A stretch of DNA of 25,193 nucleotides. Origin: RGIG6307 sp964424345. GTDB lineage: Bacteria > Bacillota > Clostridia > Lachnospirales > Lachnospiraceae. Location of the stretch: positions 1 through 25,193 of the forward strand of contig CAYRIK010000027.1 of NCBI GenBank assembly GCA_964424345.1, in the 5' to 3' direction. Shown piece by piece: positions 1 to 7,773 of the stretch. Position numbers and translations under genes: made by a program. Position 1 is the stretch's first letter. Each line of letters begins with the position of its first letter. The notes under the pieces were generated by a model. It was not told the DNA's origin, searched no databases, and saw only the letters and a list, made by a program, of their open reading frames with translations.

Positions 1-54
1 TAACGACCTGCACCCTTTCCAGGGGTGTCCCTTCAGCCTCTTGGGTACTTCTGC
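1..54 (-). tRNA. tRNA-Ser (GGA), 5' part, cut by left window edge
   Basis: Read on the minus strand from position 54, the sequence gives an acceptor strand GCAGAAG, the TA of positions 8-9, a D arm, and a 5-bp anticodon stem (23-27 with 11-15) around the loop CTGGAAA. The anticodon GGA lies at 18-20. The long variable arm of a serine tRNA begins at the window edge. The T arm and 3' acceptor strand lie outside. It is transcribed behind the neighbouring tRNA-Ser(UGA), probably from the same promoter near 253-281. Confidence 0.88.
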
Positions 55-135
55 AAACTACTAGAAATACGCTTCTCAGCATCACTTCTTTACATATAGG
101 ATTGCATTCAATACTCCGAGGAGCTAGCACTCCAG

Positions 136-221
136 CGGAGAGGGTGGGATTCGAACCCACGCGCCCTTCCGGACAAACGGTTTTCAAGACCGCCTCGTTA
201 TGACCACTTCGATACCTCTCC
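136..221 (-). tRNA. tRNA-Ser (UGA)
   Basis: A complete serine tRNA on the minus strand. The 7-bp acceptor stem GGAGAGG pairs 215-221 with 137-143, and the discriminator G is at 136. The anticodon loop CTTGAAA (182-188) carries UGA at 184-186. A long variable arm and a T arm with GGTTCGAATCC follow. CCA is not encoded. It sits 81 bp upstream of the tRNA-Ser(GGA) gene in the direction of transcription. The spacer (55-135) contains only short GGAG/CTCC inverted segments and no gene. Confidence 0.96.
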
Positions 222-252
222 GTAATCGCTATCTCTGTCAGCGACATGATTT

Positions 253-281
253 ATAATAGCAGATGATATCCGAATTGTCAA
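253..281 (-). promoter_or_regulatory. Promoter of the tRNA-Ser pair
   Basis: On the minus strand a consensus -35 TTGACA (276-281) and a -10 TATTAT (253-258) are separated by exactly 17 bp. Upstream of the -35 lies an A/T-tract run (about 282-320) of the kind that serves as an UP element at stable-RNA promoters. The start would fall roughly 25 bp before the tRNA-Ser(UGA) 5' end. Confidence 0.75.
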
Positions 282-353
282 CAACTTTTTTCAATTTTTT
301 TCAAAAATTTTTCTAAGTCTCGAAAACCGCCTATTTTAGGGCATTTGCAGCAC

Positions 354-2519
354 TTATCTCTTTATTTTCATCGTAAGTGAAATGCGTTTTTTATCTATAT
401 CTACACTTAAAACTTGTACTTCTATAACATCTCCAAGCTTCACTACATTCAATGGATGCTTAATATATTTCTCTGACATTTCAGAAATATGAACCAATCC
501 ATCTTGATGCACACCAATATCCACGAAAGCACCAAAGTCGATTACATTACGGACAGTTCCCTTTAATATCATACCTGGTTTTAAATCTTTCATATCTAAT
601 ACATCACTTCTAAGAATTGGAGCAGGCATTTCTTCACGAGGGTCTCTGGCAGGTTTTATTAATTCCTGTATCATATCCTGTAATGTAAGTTCTCCTACAC
701 CAATTTCTGCTGCCAATTTCTTTTTATCTACTTTAGAAAGTTGTATTGCTACTGTTTTGCCAAAGCCTTCTCCCAAAGCTAATACTTCTTTATCTAATCC
801 AATCTTTGTAAGCAGTTTTTCACATGCATCATAAGACTCTGGATGTACACTCGTTGCATCTAATGGATTTTCTCCGCCTGTAATACGCATAAATCCTGCA
901 CACTGCTCAAAAGCCTTAGGTCCTAATTTAGCTACCTTTAATAATTGCTTACGATTTGTAAAACGACCATTTTTTTCACGATATTCTACGATATTTTTAG
1001 CTACCGTCTTAGAAATACCTGAAATATAGCCCAACAATGGTGCAGAAGCTGTATTTAAATCTACACCTACTCTATTTACACATCTTTCAACAACACCACT
1101 CAATACTTCATTCAGCTTCTTTTGGTTCATATCATGCTGATACTGTCCAACACCAATAGATTTTGGATCTATTTTTACTAATTCTGCTAATGGATCCTGT
1201 AAGCGGCGTGCGATGCTTGCTGCACTTCTTTGTGCAACATCAAAATCTGGAAATTCTTCTGCTGCAAGTTTGCTTGCACTATATACAGATGCTCCTGCTT
1301 CATTTACAATCACATACTGTACCGGTTTCTTTATTTCTTTTAAAAGTTCTACGATAACCTGTTCTGATTCTCTGCTTGCAGTACCATTTCCGACACTGAT
1401 TAAGTCAATGTTGTATTTATCAATCAAAGCCTTTAATTCTTTTTTGGCCTCTTCTACCTTATTTTGAGGTTCTGTTGGAAAAATAACTTTCGTATCCAAT
1501 ACTTTTCCAGTCTGATCTACTACTGCTAATTTACATCCGGTTCTAAAAGCTGGATCCCATCCCAAAACTACTTTTCCTGCGATTGGAGGCTGCATCAAAA
1601 GCATCTCTAAATTTTTTCCAAATACTTCCATTGCACCATTTTCTGCACGTTCTGTTAATTCATTACGCACTTCTCGTTCGATTGCTGGTGCTATAAGGCG
1701 ATCATACGCATCACAAATAACAGCTTCTAATATTGGAGCTGTATATACATTATCTGTTGTAATAATCTGCTTTTGCAAATAACCGATTATACGCTGTGTT
1801 GGCGCAACAATTTTTACATTTAAAATCTTTTCTTTTTCACCACGATTTAATGCTAATACACGATGACCTGCAATTTTAGATACATTTTCCTCTGAGTCAT
1901 AATAATTTTCATATACGCTCTTTACTTTACTGTCTTTTGCTGTACTCTTAATCACACCTTCCTGAAATGTGATATTACGAATAAAGCTGCGATATTCTGC
2001 TTCTTCTGCAATCTGTTCTGCTAAAATATCTTTTGCTCCGTTAAGTGCTTCCTGTGCAGAAGCAACTTCTTGACCTGATTTTTGAGAAATATATTTTGTT
2101 GCTTCTTCTAATACATCTGTTTTTGCATCTTGTGCCAAAATATATACTGCAAGTGGCTGTAATCCTTTTTCTTTTGCAACGCTTGCACGTGTTTTTCTTT
2201 TTGGTCTATATGGAGCATACAAATCTTCTACTGCAACGAGTGTCTCTGCTGCTTCAATTTTTTTCTGTAATACATCTGTCAAAGCACCCTGCTCTGCAAT
2301 GCTTTTTAAAACCTGTTCTTTTTTCTCTTCCAGATTTCTCAAATATTGAAGTCTTTCATATAAAGAACGAAGCTGTTCATCATTTAACGCTCCCGTTACT
2401 TCTTTACGGTATCTTGCAATAAAAGGAATCGTATAGCCTTCATCAATCAATGTAACTGCAGCATCTACCTGCGTTTTATTGATTTGCAATTCTTGTGCTA
2501 ATTTTAAACAAATATCCAT
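354..2519 (-). CDS. tex: Tex family RNA-binding transcription accessory protein
   Basis: A 721-residue cytosolic protein of the Tex/YhgF family, nucleic-acid-binding proteins tied to transcription and RNA metabolism. The N-terminal helical Tex domain holds the family signature IPFIARYRKEVTGALN near residues 32-47. It is followed by a YqgF/RNase H-like domain (about 320-450, beginning GWDPAFRTGCKLAV), a helix-hairpin-helix segment (about 490-560, GYISGISKTVAKNIVEYR), and a C-terminal S1 domain (about 646-721, with GTVRNVIDFGAFVDIG). The length matches the family. The ATG at 2519 has the ribosome site TGAGGAA (2526-2532). It is transcribed alone from a promoter at 2564-2592 and diverges from the DUF975 gene. 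No strong terminator is seen between its stop and the tRNA promoter. Confidence 0.95.
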   Translation of the reverse strand: MDICLKLAQELQINKTQVDAAVTLIDEGYTIPFIARYRKEVTGALNDEQLRSLYERLQYLRNLEEKKEQVLKSIAEQGALTDVLQKKIEAAETLVAVEDLYAPYRPKRKTRASVAKEKGLQPLAVYILAQDAKTDVLEEATKYISQKSGQEVASAQEALNGAKDILAEQIAEEAEYRSFIRNITFQEGVIKSTAKDSKVKSVYENYYDSEENVSKIAGHRVLALNRGEKEKILNVKIVAPTQRIIGYLQKQIITTDNVYTAPILEAVICDAYDRLIAPAIEREVRNELTERAENGAMEVFGKNLEMLLMQPPIAGKVVLGWDPAFRTGCKLAVVDQTGKVLDTKVIFPTEPQNKVEEAKKELKALIDKYNIDLISVGNGTASRESEQVIVELLKEIKKPVQYVIVNEAGASVYSASKLAAEEFPDFDVAQRSAASIARRLQDPLAELVKIDPKSIGVGQYQHDMNQKKLNEVLSGVVERCVNRVGVDLNTASAPLLGYISGISKTVAKNIVEYREKNGRFTNRKQLLKVAKLGPKAFEQCAGFMRITGGENPLDATSVHPESYDACEKLLTKIGLDKEVLALGEGFGKTVAIQLSKVDKKKLAAEIGVGELTLQDMIQELIKPARDPREEMPAPILRSDVLDMKDLKPGMILKGTVRNVIDFGAFVDIGVHQDGLVHISEMSEKYIKHPLNVVKLGDVIEVQVLSVDIDKKRISLTMKIKR

Positions 2520-2563
2520 GTAAATTTCCTCATAATATTTTTATTTTACATTTTAACAACGAA

Positions 2564-2592
2564 ATTATAACACAAAGGACTGTTTTTGGCTA
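2564..2592 (-). promoter_or_regulatory. Promoter of tex
   Basis: On the minus strand TATAAT (2564-2569), preceded by a TGT extended -10 element, lies 17 bp from a 4/6-match -35 TAGCCA (2587-2592). It leaves a leader of roughly 35-40 nt before the tex ATG. Confidence 0.55.
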
Positions 2593-2628
2593 CAGCAATC
2601 ATTATCGTGCATTTTATCAAATCTTCGA

Positions 2629-2657
2629 TTGCATATATTTTGTCAAAATGGTATAGT
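2629..2657 (+). promoter_or_regulatory. Promoter of the DUF975 gene
   Basis: TTGCAT (2629-2634) and TATAGT (2652-2657) are 17 bp apart, with a TGG extended -10 element (2649-2651). The ribosome site AAAGGAGG (2673-2680) follows directly, so the leader is very short. Confidence 0.65.
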
Positions 2658-2687
2658 ATTTAATAATTTTACAAAGGAGGCTTCGTT

Positions 2688-3521
2688 ATGTATAAAACAC
2701 GAAAGGAACTCAAACTTAGTGCCAAAAAGGCTTTGTATCAAAAATGGGGCACTGCCATTCCAATGACACTTATTTTGGTTCTTGTCAACATTTCATTTAG
2801 TACCAATTACAACAATGTATTCAGCATGACTTTTTCACCACTGATTGCTTCTATATTAGCAACATTGCTCGAAGTTGGTATGTACAGCTTTTTCTTCAAA
2901 CTGCTTTGCGGTCAAAAAGATTCTGCTAATTTCATGGATTTATTCTATGGTTTTAAAAATGCTCCAGGAAAAGCAATCTTATTATCTCTTTTACGTTCCT
3001 TATATTTGCTTCCAGGTGCAATCGTTTATGGGGTTGTTGTTTCTGTATCTATTTTCTGTGTTTATTTTTCTGCAGGTATCCCAATGGAACAAATGCTTAG
3101 AGGTAATGTTGCTATCAATACATCCTTATTGTTAATAACTTTTGCTATAACTATTGTAATGTCCATTTTATTCTGTATATATAGTGCTTATGTATCTTCC
3201 ACATATTCTATGATCTATTATATTTTATTAGATTATCCTGATTTAAGCGTTTCTGAAATCTGGAAACATTCTAAACAGCTTATGAAAGGAAACCGTATCC
3301 GTTATATTAGTCTGATACTTAGTTTCTTCCCATGGTTTATGTTATGCATGTTTACACTTGGTGTTGGTCTTTTATGGCTCACTCCTTATATAGAAACTAC
3401 TTCTGTTGCCTTCTATATCGACTTAGTTCAAAAACGACCAACTGCTGCTTCTAATAATGCTGCTGCACCTGTAAAAGATGTCACCGATTACAGTGGAATT
3501 AACCAAGATACTTTTAAATAG
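2688..3521 (+). CDS. DUF975 family integral membrane protein
   Basis: A 277-residue polytopic membrane protein. It opens with a cytosolic MYKTRKELKLSAKKAL segment typical of DUF975 proteins. Hydrophobic helices follow at about residues 23-40, 50-72, 98-128, 143-172 and 204-232. The pattern of long loops containing SEIWKHSKQLMKGNR before the last helices also fits the family. The C-terminal 40 residues are polar and Ala/Asn-rich. Function of DUF975 is not established. The start is fixed by a strong AAAGGAGG 7 nt upstream. It stands alone between tex (divergent) and a nested-hairpin terminator at 3566-3626. The family call is from recall of the sequence pattern. Confidence 0.82.
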   Translation: MYKTRKELKLSAKKALYQKWGTAIPMTLILVLVNISFSTNYNNVFSMTFSPLIASILATLLEVGMYSFFFKLLCGQKDSANFMDLFYGFKNAPGKAILLSLLRSLYLLPGAIVYGVVVSVSIFCVYFSAGIPMEQMLRGNVAINTSLLLITFAITIVMSILFCIYSAYVSSTYSMIYYILLDYPDLSVSEIWKHSKQLMKGNRIRYISLILSFFPWFMLCMFTLGVGLLWLTPYIETTSVAFYIDLVQKRPTAASNNAAAPVKDVTDYSGINQDTFK

Positions 3522-3565
3522 GGATATATCTTATATCATTACTTAGTCCTTTATAAGAAATAAAT

Positions 3566-3626
3566 TAAGGGAGAACTGCAATATAATTGATTCCATCAGT
3601 TATAGAGCAATTCTCCCTTATTTTTT
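3566..3626 (+). terminator. Nested-hairpin terminator, probably bidirectional
   Basis: An outer arm TAAGGGAGAA (3566-3575) pairs with TTCTCCCTTA (3611-3620). After one C/A mismatch, TGC/GCA continues the helix. An inner 9-bp stem ATAATTGAT/ATCAGTTAT with a TCC loop caps it. TTTTTT follows at 3621-3626. It ends the DUF975 transcript, starting 45 bp after the stop, and also lies 8 bp beyond the stop of the opposing short ORF at 3634. Confidence 0.75.
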
Positions 3627-3633
3627 CAAATAT

Positions 3634-3753
3634 CTATATCATCACATAGAATAATCCTTTTACTTTTGCCTCTTTCATATAGCGTTCCACCTGTAACAAA
3701 TTATAATTGATATCTCGGTCAACAATACGTGCCGAAGCAAGTGCAATTTTCAT
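3634..3753 (-). pseudogene. Truncated carbon-nitrogen hydrolase (nitrilase family) N-terminus
   Basis: A 39-codon minus-strand ORF absent from longer gene calls. It begins MKIALASARIVDRDINYN and continues to MKEAKVKG. This closely resembles the first 30 or so residues of carbon-nitrogen hydrolase superfamily proteins of this clade, in which the next segment carries the catalytic Glu region (a GADLVCFGE-like motif). Here the sequence instead runs into LFYVMI and a TAG stop. A ribosome site GGAG lies about 6 nt before the ATG. No later part of the family (catalytic Lys, Cys) is found before the terminator at 3566-3626. I infer a gene lost by 3' deletion. A genuine small protein is the alternative. 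It lies downstream of the prfB terminator and has no clear promoter of its own. Confidence 0.5.
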
Positions 3754-3790
3754 ATTTTCTCCAATCTATGTCAAAAAACACATTTCATAG

Positions 3791-3838
3791 TAAGCAAAAA
3801 CAGGCAGCATCAATTAAAATCTGATGCCACCTGTTTGT
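3791..3838 (-). terminator. Terminator of the secA-prfB operon
   Basis: On the minus strand a 15-bp stem pairs 3822-3836 with 3798-3812. It contains two G-U pairs and no mismatch, and runs AAACAGG to CCTGTTT at its base. The 3' arm is followed by a short T run (TTTTTGCTT). It starts about 25 bp after the prfB stop. Confidence 0.75.
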
Positions 3839-3861
3839 TAATCCAGTTCAAACTGTTCTTT

Positions 3862-4986
3862 TTACTGTTCTTCCTGTGATGTACTTGTATTAATATACTT
3901 CAAATATGCGTTAATAAACGGATCAATTGCTCCATCTAATACAGCATCTACATTTCCGCTTTCTGCGTTTGTTCGATGATCTTTTACCATAGTATATGGC
4001 TGTAATACATAAGATCTGATCTGGTTACCCCATCCAATATCTTTTACTTCTCCTCGAATATCAGAAAGTTTTTCTGCATTTGTTTCCTGCTTGAGCATAT
4101 ACAGCTTTGCTTTCAACATCTGCATTGCTTTATCTTTATTTTGATGCTGGCTTCGCTCATTCTGGCATTGTACAACAATTCCAGTTGGAATATGTGTAAT
4201 TCGGATTGCAGAAGATGTCTTGTTGATATGCTGACCGCCCGCGCCACTGCTTCGGTACGTATCAATACGCAAATCATCCATGTTAATTTCTACGTCCAAA
4301 TCTTCTTCGATATCAGGCATAACATCTAATGATACAAAAGATGTCTGTCTCTTGCCCTGTGCATTAAATGGAGAAATACGTACCAAACGATGCACACCTT
4401 TCTCACTCTTTAAATATCCATAAGCATTTTCGCCATTTACCTGCCATGTTACAGACTTAATTCCAGCTTCATCTCCATCCAGATAGTCTAATACTTCTAT
4501 ACTGAATCCTTTACGTTCTGCCCAACGTGTGTACATACGATATAACATACTTGCCCAATCGCAGCTTTCTGTACCGCCTGCACCTGCGTTAAGTTTTAAA
4601 ATAGCATTGTTTTTATCATATTCTCCAGATAAAAGAGTGCTGATACGCACTTCTTCTAATTTTTCTGTGAAATCATTCAACTCTGCTTCTACTTCTGGAA
4701 TCAGACTTTCGTCTTCTTCCTCATATCCCATTTCGATCAATGTAAAAATATCATCTTTTTGTGTGCAAAGGTCTTTGATGAGCTGTACAGTATCTTTTAA
4801 ATTCTTTAATTCCTTCATACGCTTGTTGGAATATTCTGGATCATCCCAAAAACCCGGAGCTTCCATTTCCATTTCCAGCTCTTCTATACGTTTTTGCTTG
4901 CTATCCAGTTCAAGAGAAGCCTTTACCTCTTCCAATGGAGCTTCACAGCTCATAAGCTTTTGCTTCATCTGATCTAACTCTATCAT
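3862..4986 (-). CDS. prfB: Peptide chain release factor 2 (no programmed frameshift)
   Basis: RF2 recognises UGA and UAA stop codons on the ribosome and triggers peptide release. The 374-residue ORF carries the stop-recognition tripeptide SPF at 205-207 and the catalytic GGQ at 250-252, the same numbers as in E. coli RF2. The start ATG at 4986 has GGAGG at 4994-4998, and the gene follows secA by 20 bp in one operon. Most bacterial prfB genes have an in-frame UGA at codon 26 that needs a +1 shift (CTT TGA C). Here codons 25-26 read CTT GAA C, so the frame is continuous and the classical autoregulation by frameshift cannot operate. Confidence 0.97.
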   Translation of the reverse strand: MIELDQMKQKLMSCEAPLEEVKASLELDSKQKRIEELEMEMEAPGFWDDPEYSNKRMKELKNLKDTVQLIKDLCTQKDDIFTLIEMGYEEEDESLIPEVEAELNDFTEKLEEVRISTLLSGEYDKNNAILKLNAGAGGTESCDWASMLYRMYTRWAERKGFSIEVLDYLDGDEAGIKSVTWQVNGENAYGYLKSEKGVHRLVRISPFNAQGKRQTSFVSLDVMPDIEEDLDVEINMDDLRIDTYRSSGAGGQHINKTSSAIRITHIPTGIVVQCQNERSQHQNKDKAMQMLKAKLYMLKQETNAEKLSDIRGEVKDIGWGNQIRSYVLQPYTMVKDHRTNAESGNVDAVLDGAIDPFINAYLKYINTSTSQEEQ

Positions 4987-5006
4987 AAATCATGCCTCCA
5001 CAACAA

Positions 5007-7571
5007 TTATTTTAAACGGCCACAGCACTGTTTATACTTCTTTCCTGAACCACATGGACATGGATCGTTTGGATAAACACGAACTTCTTTTTTCACTGGC
5101 TTTTTGCCAAGACTGTCATCTTTGTTTGTACCTGTTACTTTTGCAACCTGTTCACGTTCTACCTTCTGTTCCATCTTCACACGATAAAGTACTCTTACTG
5201 TATCTTCTTTGATGTTAGAAATCATAGAATCAAACATTTCATAGGCAGCCATCTTAAATTCTACCAATGGGTCTTTCTGACCATAGGAAGCAAGACCAGC
5301 ACCCTGACGAAGCTGATCCATATCATCGATATGATCCATCCATTTACGGTCGATTACCTTTAATAAGATAACACGTTCAATTTCTCGCATTGTTTCTGGT
5401 TCTGGGAACTCTGCTTCTTTTGCTTCATAAAGCTTTACAGCTTCTTCTTTTAACTGCTGCTTTAAGCTGCTCTTTTTCTTATTCTGTATTCTTTCTAATG
5501 TAATTGGCTCTAATGGAATGATTGGAAGCAATACAGATTCTAATTCTCTTAAATCCCAATCTGCTGCATCAGCATCATCGCTAATTACTGTATCTACAGC
5601 ACCATCTACAATATCCTGAACCATCTTCAAAATAGAATCTCTCATGCTTTCACCGTTGAGTACACGAAGACGTTCTTCGTAAATGATTTCTCTCTGTTCG
5701 TTATTAACCGCATCGTATTCTAATAAGTTTTTACGAATACCGTAGTTATTTGTTTCAATCTTCTTCTGTGCGCCTTCAATTGCCTTTGTAAGAGAGCTAT
5801 GTTCTAATTCCTGATTTTCTGGAATACCAAGTGCATTAAACATCTGAATAAGTTTTTCAGAACCAAATAAACGCATTAAATCATCTTCCAAAGAAATGAA
5901 GAACTGAGATTCACCTGGGTCACCCTGACGACCGGAACGACCACGAAGCTGATTATCAATACGTCTGGATTCATGACGTTCTGTACCTACGATACGAAGA
6001 CCGCCTGCTGCCTTTGCTTCTTCATCCAGCTTAATATCAGTACCACGACCTGCCATATTTGTAGCGATTGTTACTGCACCATGTACACCAGCGTCAGCTA
6101 CAATTTCAGCTTCCATTTCATGGAACTTTGCATTTAATACCTTGTGTGGAATACCTTCTTTTTTCAGAAGTCTGCTGATTTCTTCACTGGACTCGATTGT
6201 AATAGTACCAACCAATACTGGCTGCTGCTTTGCGTATGCTTCTTTAACAGCTTCTACGATTGCATGAAGTTTTTCTTTTTTGGTCTTATATACACTATCC
6301 TGCTTATCAATACGTGCGATTGGACGGTTTGTTGGAATTTCCACAACGTCCATGCCGTAAATGTCACGAAATTCTCTTTCTTCTGTAAGGGCAGTACCAG
6401 TCATACCACTCTTTTTCTCAAATTTATTAAAGAAGTTCTGGAATGTAATAGTAGCAAGTGTCTTGCTCTCACGTTTTACTTTTACATGCTCTTTTGCTTC
6501 AATTGCCTGATGCAGACCATCTGAATAACGACGTCCAGGCATAATTCGTCCTGTAAATTCGTCTACGATTAAAATTTCATCATCTTTTACTACATAATCT
6601 TTGTCGCGGAACATTAAATTATGTGCACGAAGTGCTAAAATAATATTATGCTGAATTTCAAGATTTTCTGGATCTGCATAGTTTTCAATCTGGAAGAAAC
6701 GCTCTACCTTTGACATACCTTCTGCTGTAAGGTTGATGATTTTATCTTTTTCATTTACAACAAAATCACCTGTTTCTTCTTGTTCAATACCCATAATGGC
6801 ATCCATTTTGGATAATGTTTCTACGTCTTTACCACGAACCATCTGACGTGCAAGAATATCACAAACTTCATAAAGTTTTGTAGATTTTCCGCTTTCACCA
6901 GAAATAATAAGTGGTGTACGAGCTTCGTCGATCAATACAGAGTCAACTTCGTCAATGATTGCATAATGAAGACCACGTAATACTAACTGCTCTTTATAAA
7001 TAACCATGTTGTCACGAAGGTAATCAAAACCAAGTTCATTATTTGTAACATAAGTAATATCGCAGTTATACTGTTCTCTTCTTTCCTCAGATTTCATGTC
7101 ATTTAATACACAACCAACACTTAATCCAAGGAAACGATGTACCTGTCCCATCCACTCTGCATCACGTTTTGCAAGATAATCATTAACGGTTACAACATGT
7201 ACGCCTTTTCCCTCCAAAGCATTCAAATATGCTGGTAAAGTAGATACCAATGTTTTACCTTCACCTGTACGCATTTCTGCAATACGTCCCTGATGTAAAA
7301 TGATACCACCAATCAACTGCACACGATAGTGCTCCATGTTTAAGGCACGTCTGCCTGCTTCACGAACTGTTGCATATGCTTCAGGAAGCAAATCATCTAA
7401 TGTTTCACCTGCCTGTAAACGGGATTTATATTCTGTTGTTTTAGCTCTCAGTTCTTCATCAGAAAGTGCCATCATGCTATCTCTAAGACTCTCAATCTTA
7501 TCTACGATAGGCATAATACGCTTTAATTCTCTCTGACTATGACTGCCAAATATCTTTTCTGTTAACTTCAT
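5007..7571 (-). CDS. secA: Protein translocase ATPase SecA
   Basis: The motor ATPase that drives preproteins through SecYEG at the membrane. At 854 residues it is a standard-length SecA1. Visible motifs are Walker A RTGEGKT (101-107), the DEAD-type box IIDEVDSVLIDEART near 205, MTGTA and helicase motifs NMAGRGTDI and QLRGRSGRQGD in the second nucleotide-binding fold. The C-terminal zinc-binding tail has Cys 838, 840, 849 and 850 (CPCGSGKKYKQCC), used for SecB or phospholipid contact. The ATG at 7571 has AAGGAGA upstream (7581-7587). It is first in an operon with prfB, an arrangement also found in Bacillus. A promoter lies at 7622-7650. Confidence 0.99.
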   Translation of the reverse strand: MKLTEKIFGSHSQRELKRIMPIVDKIESLRDSMMALSDEELRAKTTEYKSRLQAGETLDDLLPEAYATVREAGRRALNMEHYRVQLIGGIILHQGRIAEMRTGEGKTLVSTLPAYLNALEGKGVHVVTVNDYLAKRDAEWMGQVHRFLGLSVGCVLNDMKSEERREQYNCDITYVTNNELGFDYLRDNMVIYKEQLVLRGLHYAIIDEVDSVLIDEARTPLIISGESGKSTKLYEVCDILARQMVRGKDVETLSKMDAIMGIEQEETGDFVVNEKDKIINLTAEGMSKVERFFQIENYADPENLEIQHNIILALRAHNLMFRDKDYVVKDDEILIVDEFTGRIMPGRRYSDGLHQAIEAKEHVKVKRESKTLATITFQNFFNKFEKKSGMTGTALTEEREFRDIYGMDVVEIPTNRPIARIDKQDSVYKTKKEKLHAIVEAVKEAYAKQQPVLVGTITIESSEEISRLLKKEGIPHKVLNAKFHEMEAEIVADAGVHGAVTIATNMAGRGTDIKLDEEAKAAGGLRIVGTERHESRRIDNQLRGRSGRQGDPGESQFFISLEDDLMRLFGSEKLIQMFNALGIPENQELEHSSLTKAIEGAQKKIETNNYGIRKNLLEYDAVNNEQREIIYEERLRVLNGESMRDSILKMVQDIVDGAVDTVISDDADAADWDLRELESVLLPIIPLEPITLERIQNKKKSSLKQQLKEEAVKLYEAKEAEFPEPETMREIERVILLKVIDRKWMDHIDDMDQLRQGAGLASYGQKDPLVEFKMAAYEMFDSMISNIKEDTVRVLYRVKMEQKVEREQVAKVTGTNKDDSLGKKPVKKEVRVYPNDPCPCGSGKKYKQCCGRLK

Positions 7572-7621
7572 ATAGGAAAATCTCCTTAACTTTCTGCATA
7601 TAAATTCAATATCAATATGTC

Positions 7622-7650
7622 ATTTTATCATATTTTCTTCAATAGTTCAA
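7622..7650 (-). promoter_or_regulatory. Promoter of secA-prfB
   Basis: On the minus strand TTGAAC (7645-7650) and TAAAAT (7622-7627) are 17 bp apart, with a TGA extended -10 element directly upstream of the -10. The predicted start is about 45 bp before the secA ATG. Confidence 0.65.
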
Positions 7651-7723
7651 CTTTTAACTATAAAGGAAAAAGAAACATTTTCTAAACTTTCATATGCTAA
7701 GAAATAAATCATTTCCTAGTATA

Positions 7724-7759
7724 TAAAAGAAGGCAAGGTGGTATGAACCTCCTTGCCTT
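7724..7759 (-). terminator. Terminator of ileS
   Basis: AAGGCAAGG (7730-7738) pairs with CCTTGCCTT (7751-7759). After a T/T mismatch, GGT/ACC extends the helix around a 4-nt loop. On the minus strand the 3' arm is followed by CTTTTATAT. It lies about 15 bp past the ileS stop. Confidence 0.8.
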
Positions 7760-7773
7760 AAAACCATCCTGTA

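Noticed and set aside
55..135. Third tRNA or a small gene between the serine tRNAs
   Set aside because: No cloverleaf and no ORF with a ribosome site are visible, only short GGAG/CTCC inverted segments.
316..350. Terminator after tex (CCTATTTTAGG)
   Set aside because: Only a 4-bp stem with a 3-nt loop and a short, interrupted T run, too weak to call.
7711..7724. 14-bp sequence ATTTCCTAGTATAT shared, in inverted orientation, with 25081-25094
   Set aside because: In 25 kb of AT-rich DNA a chance 14-mer match on either strand is expected, and the two contexts do not otherwise align.
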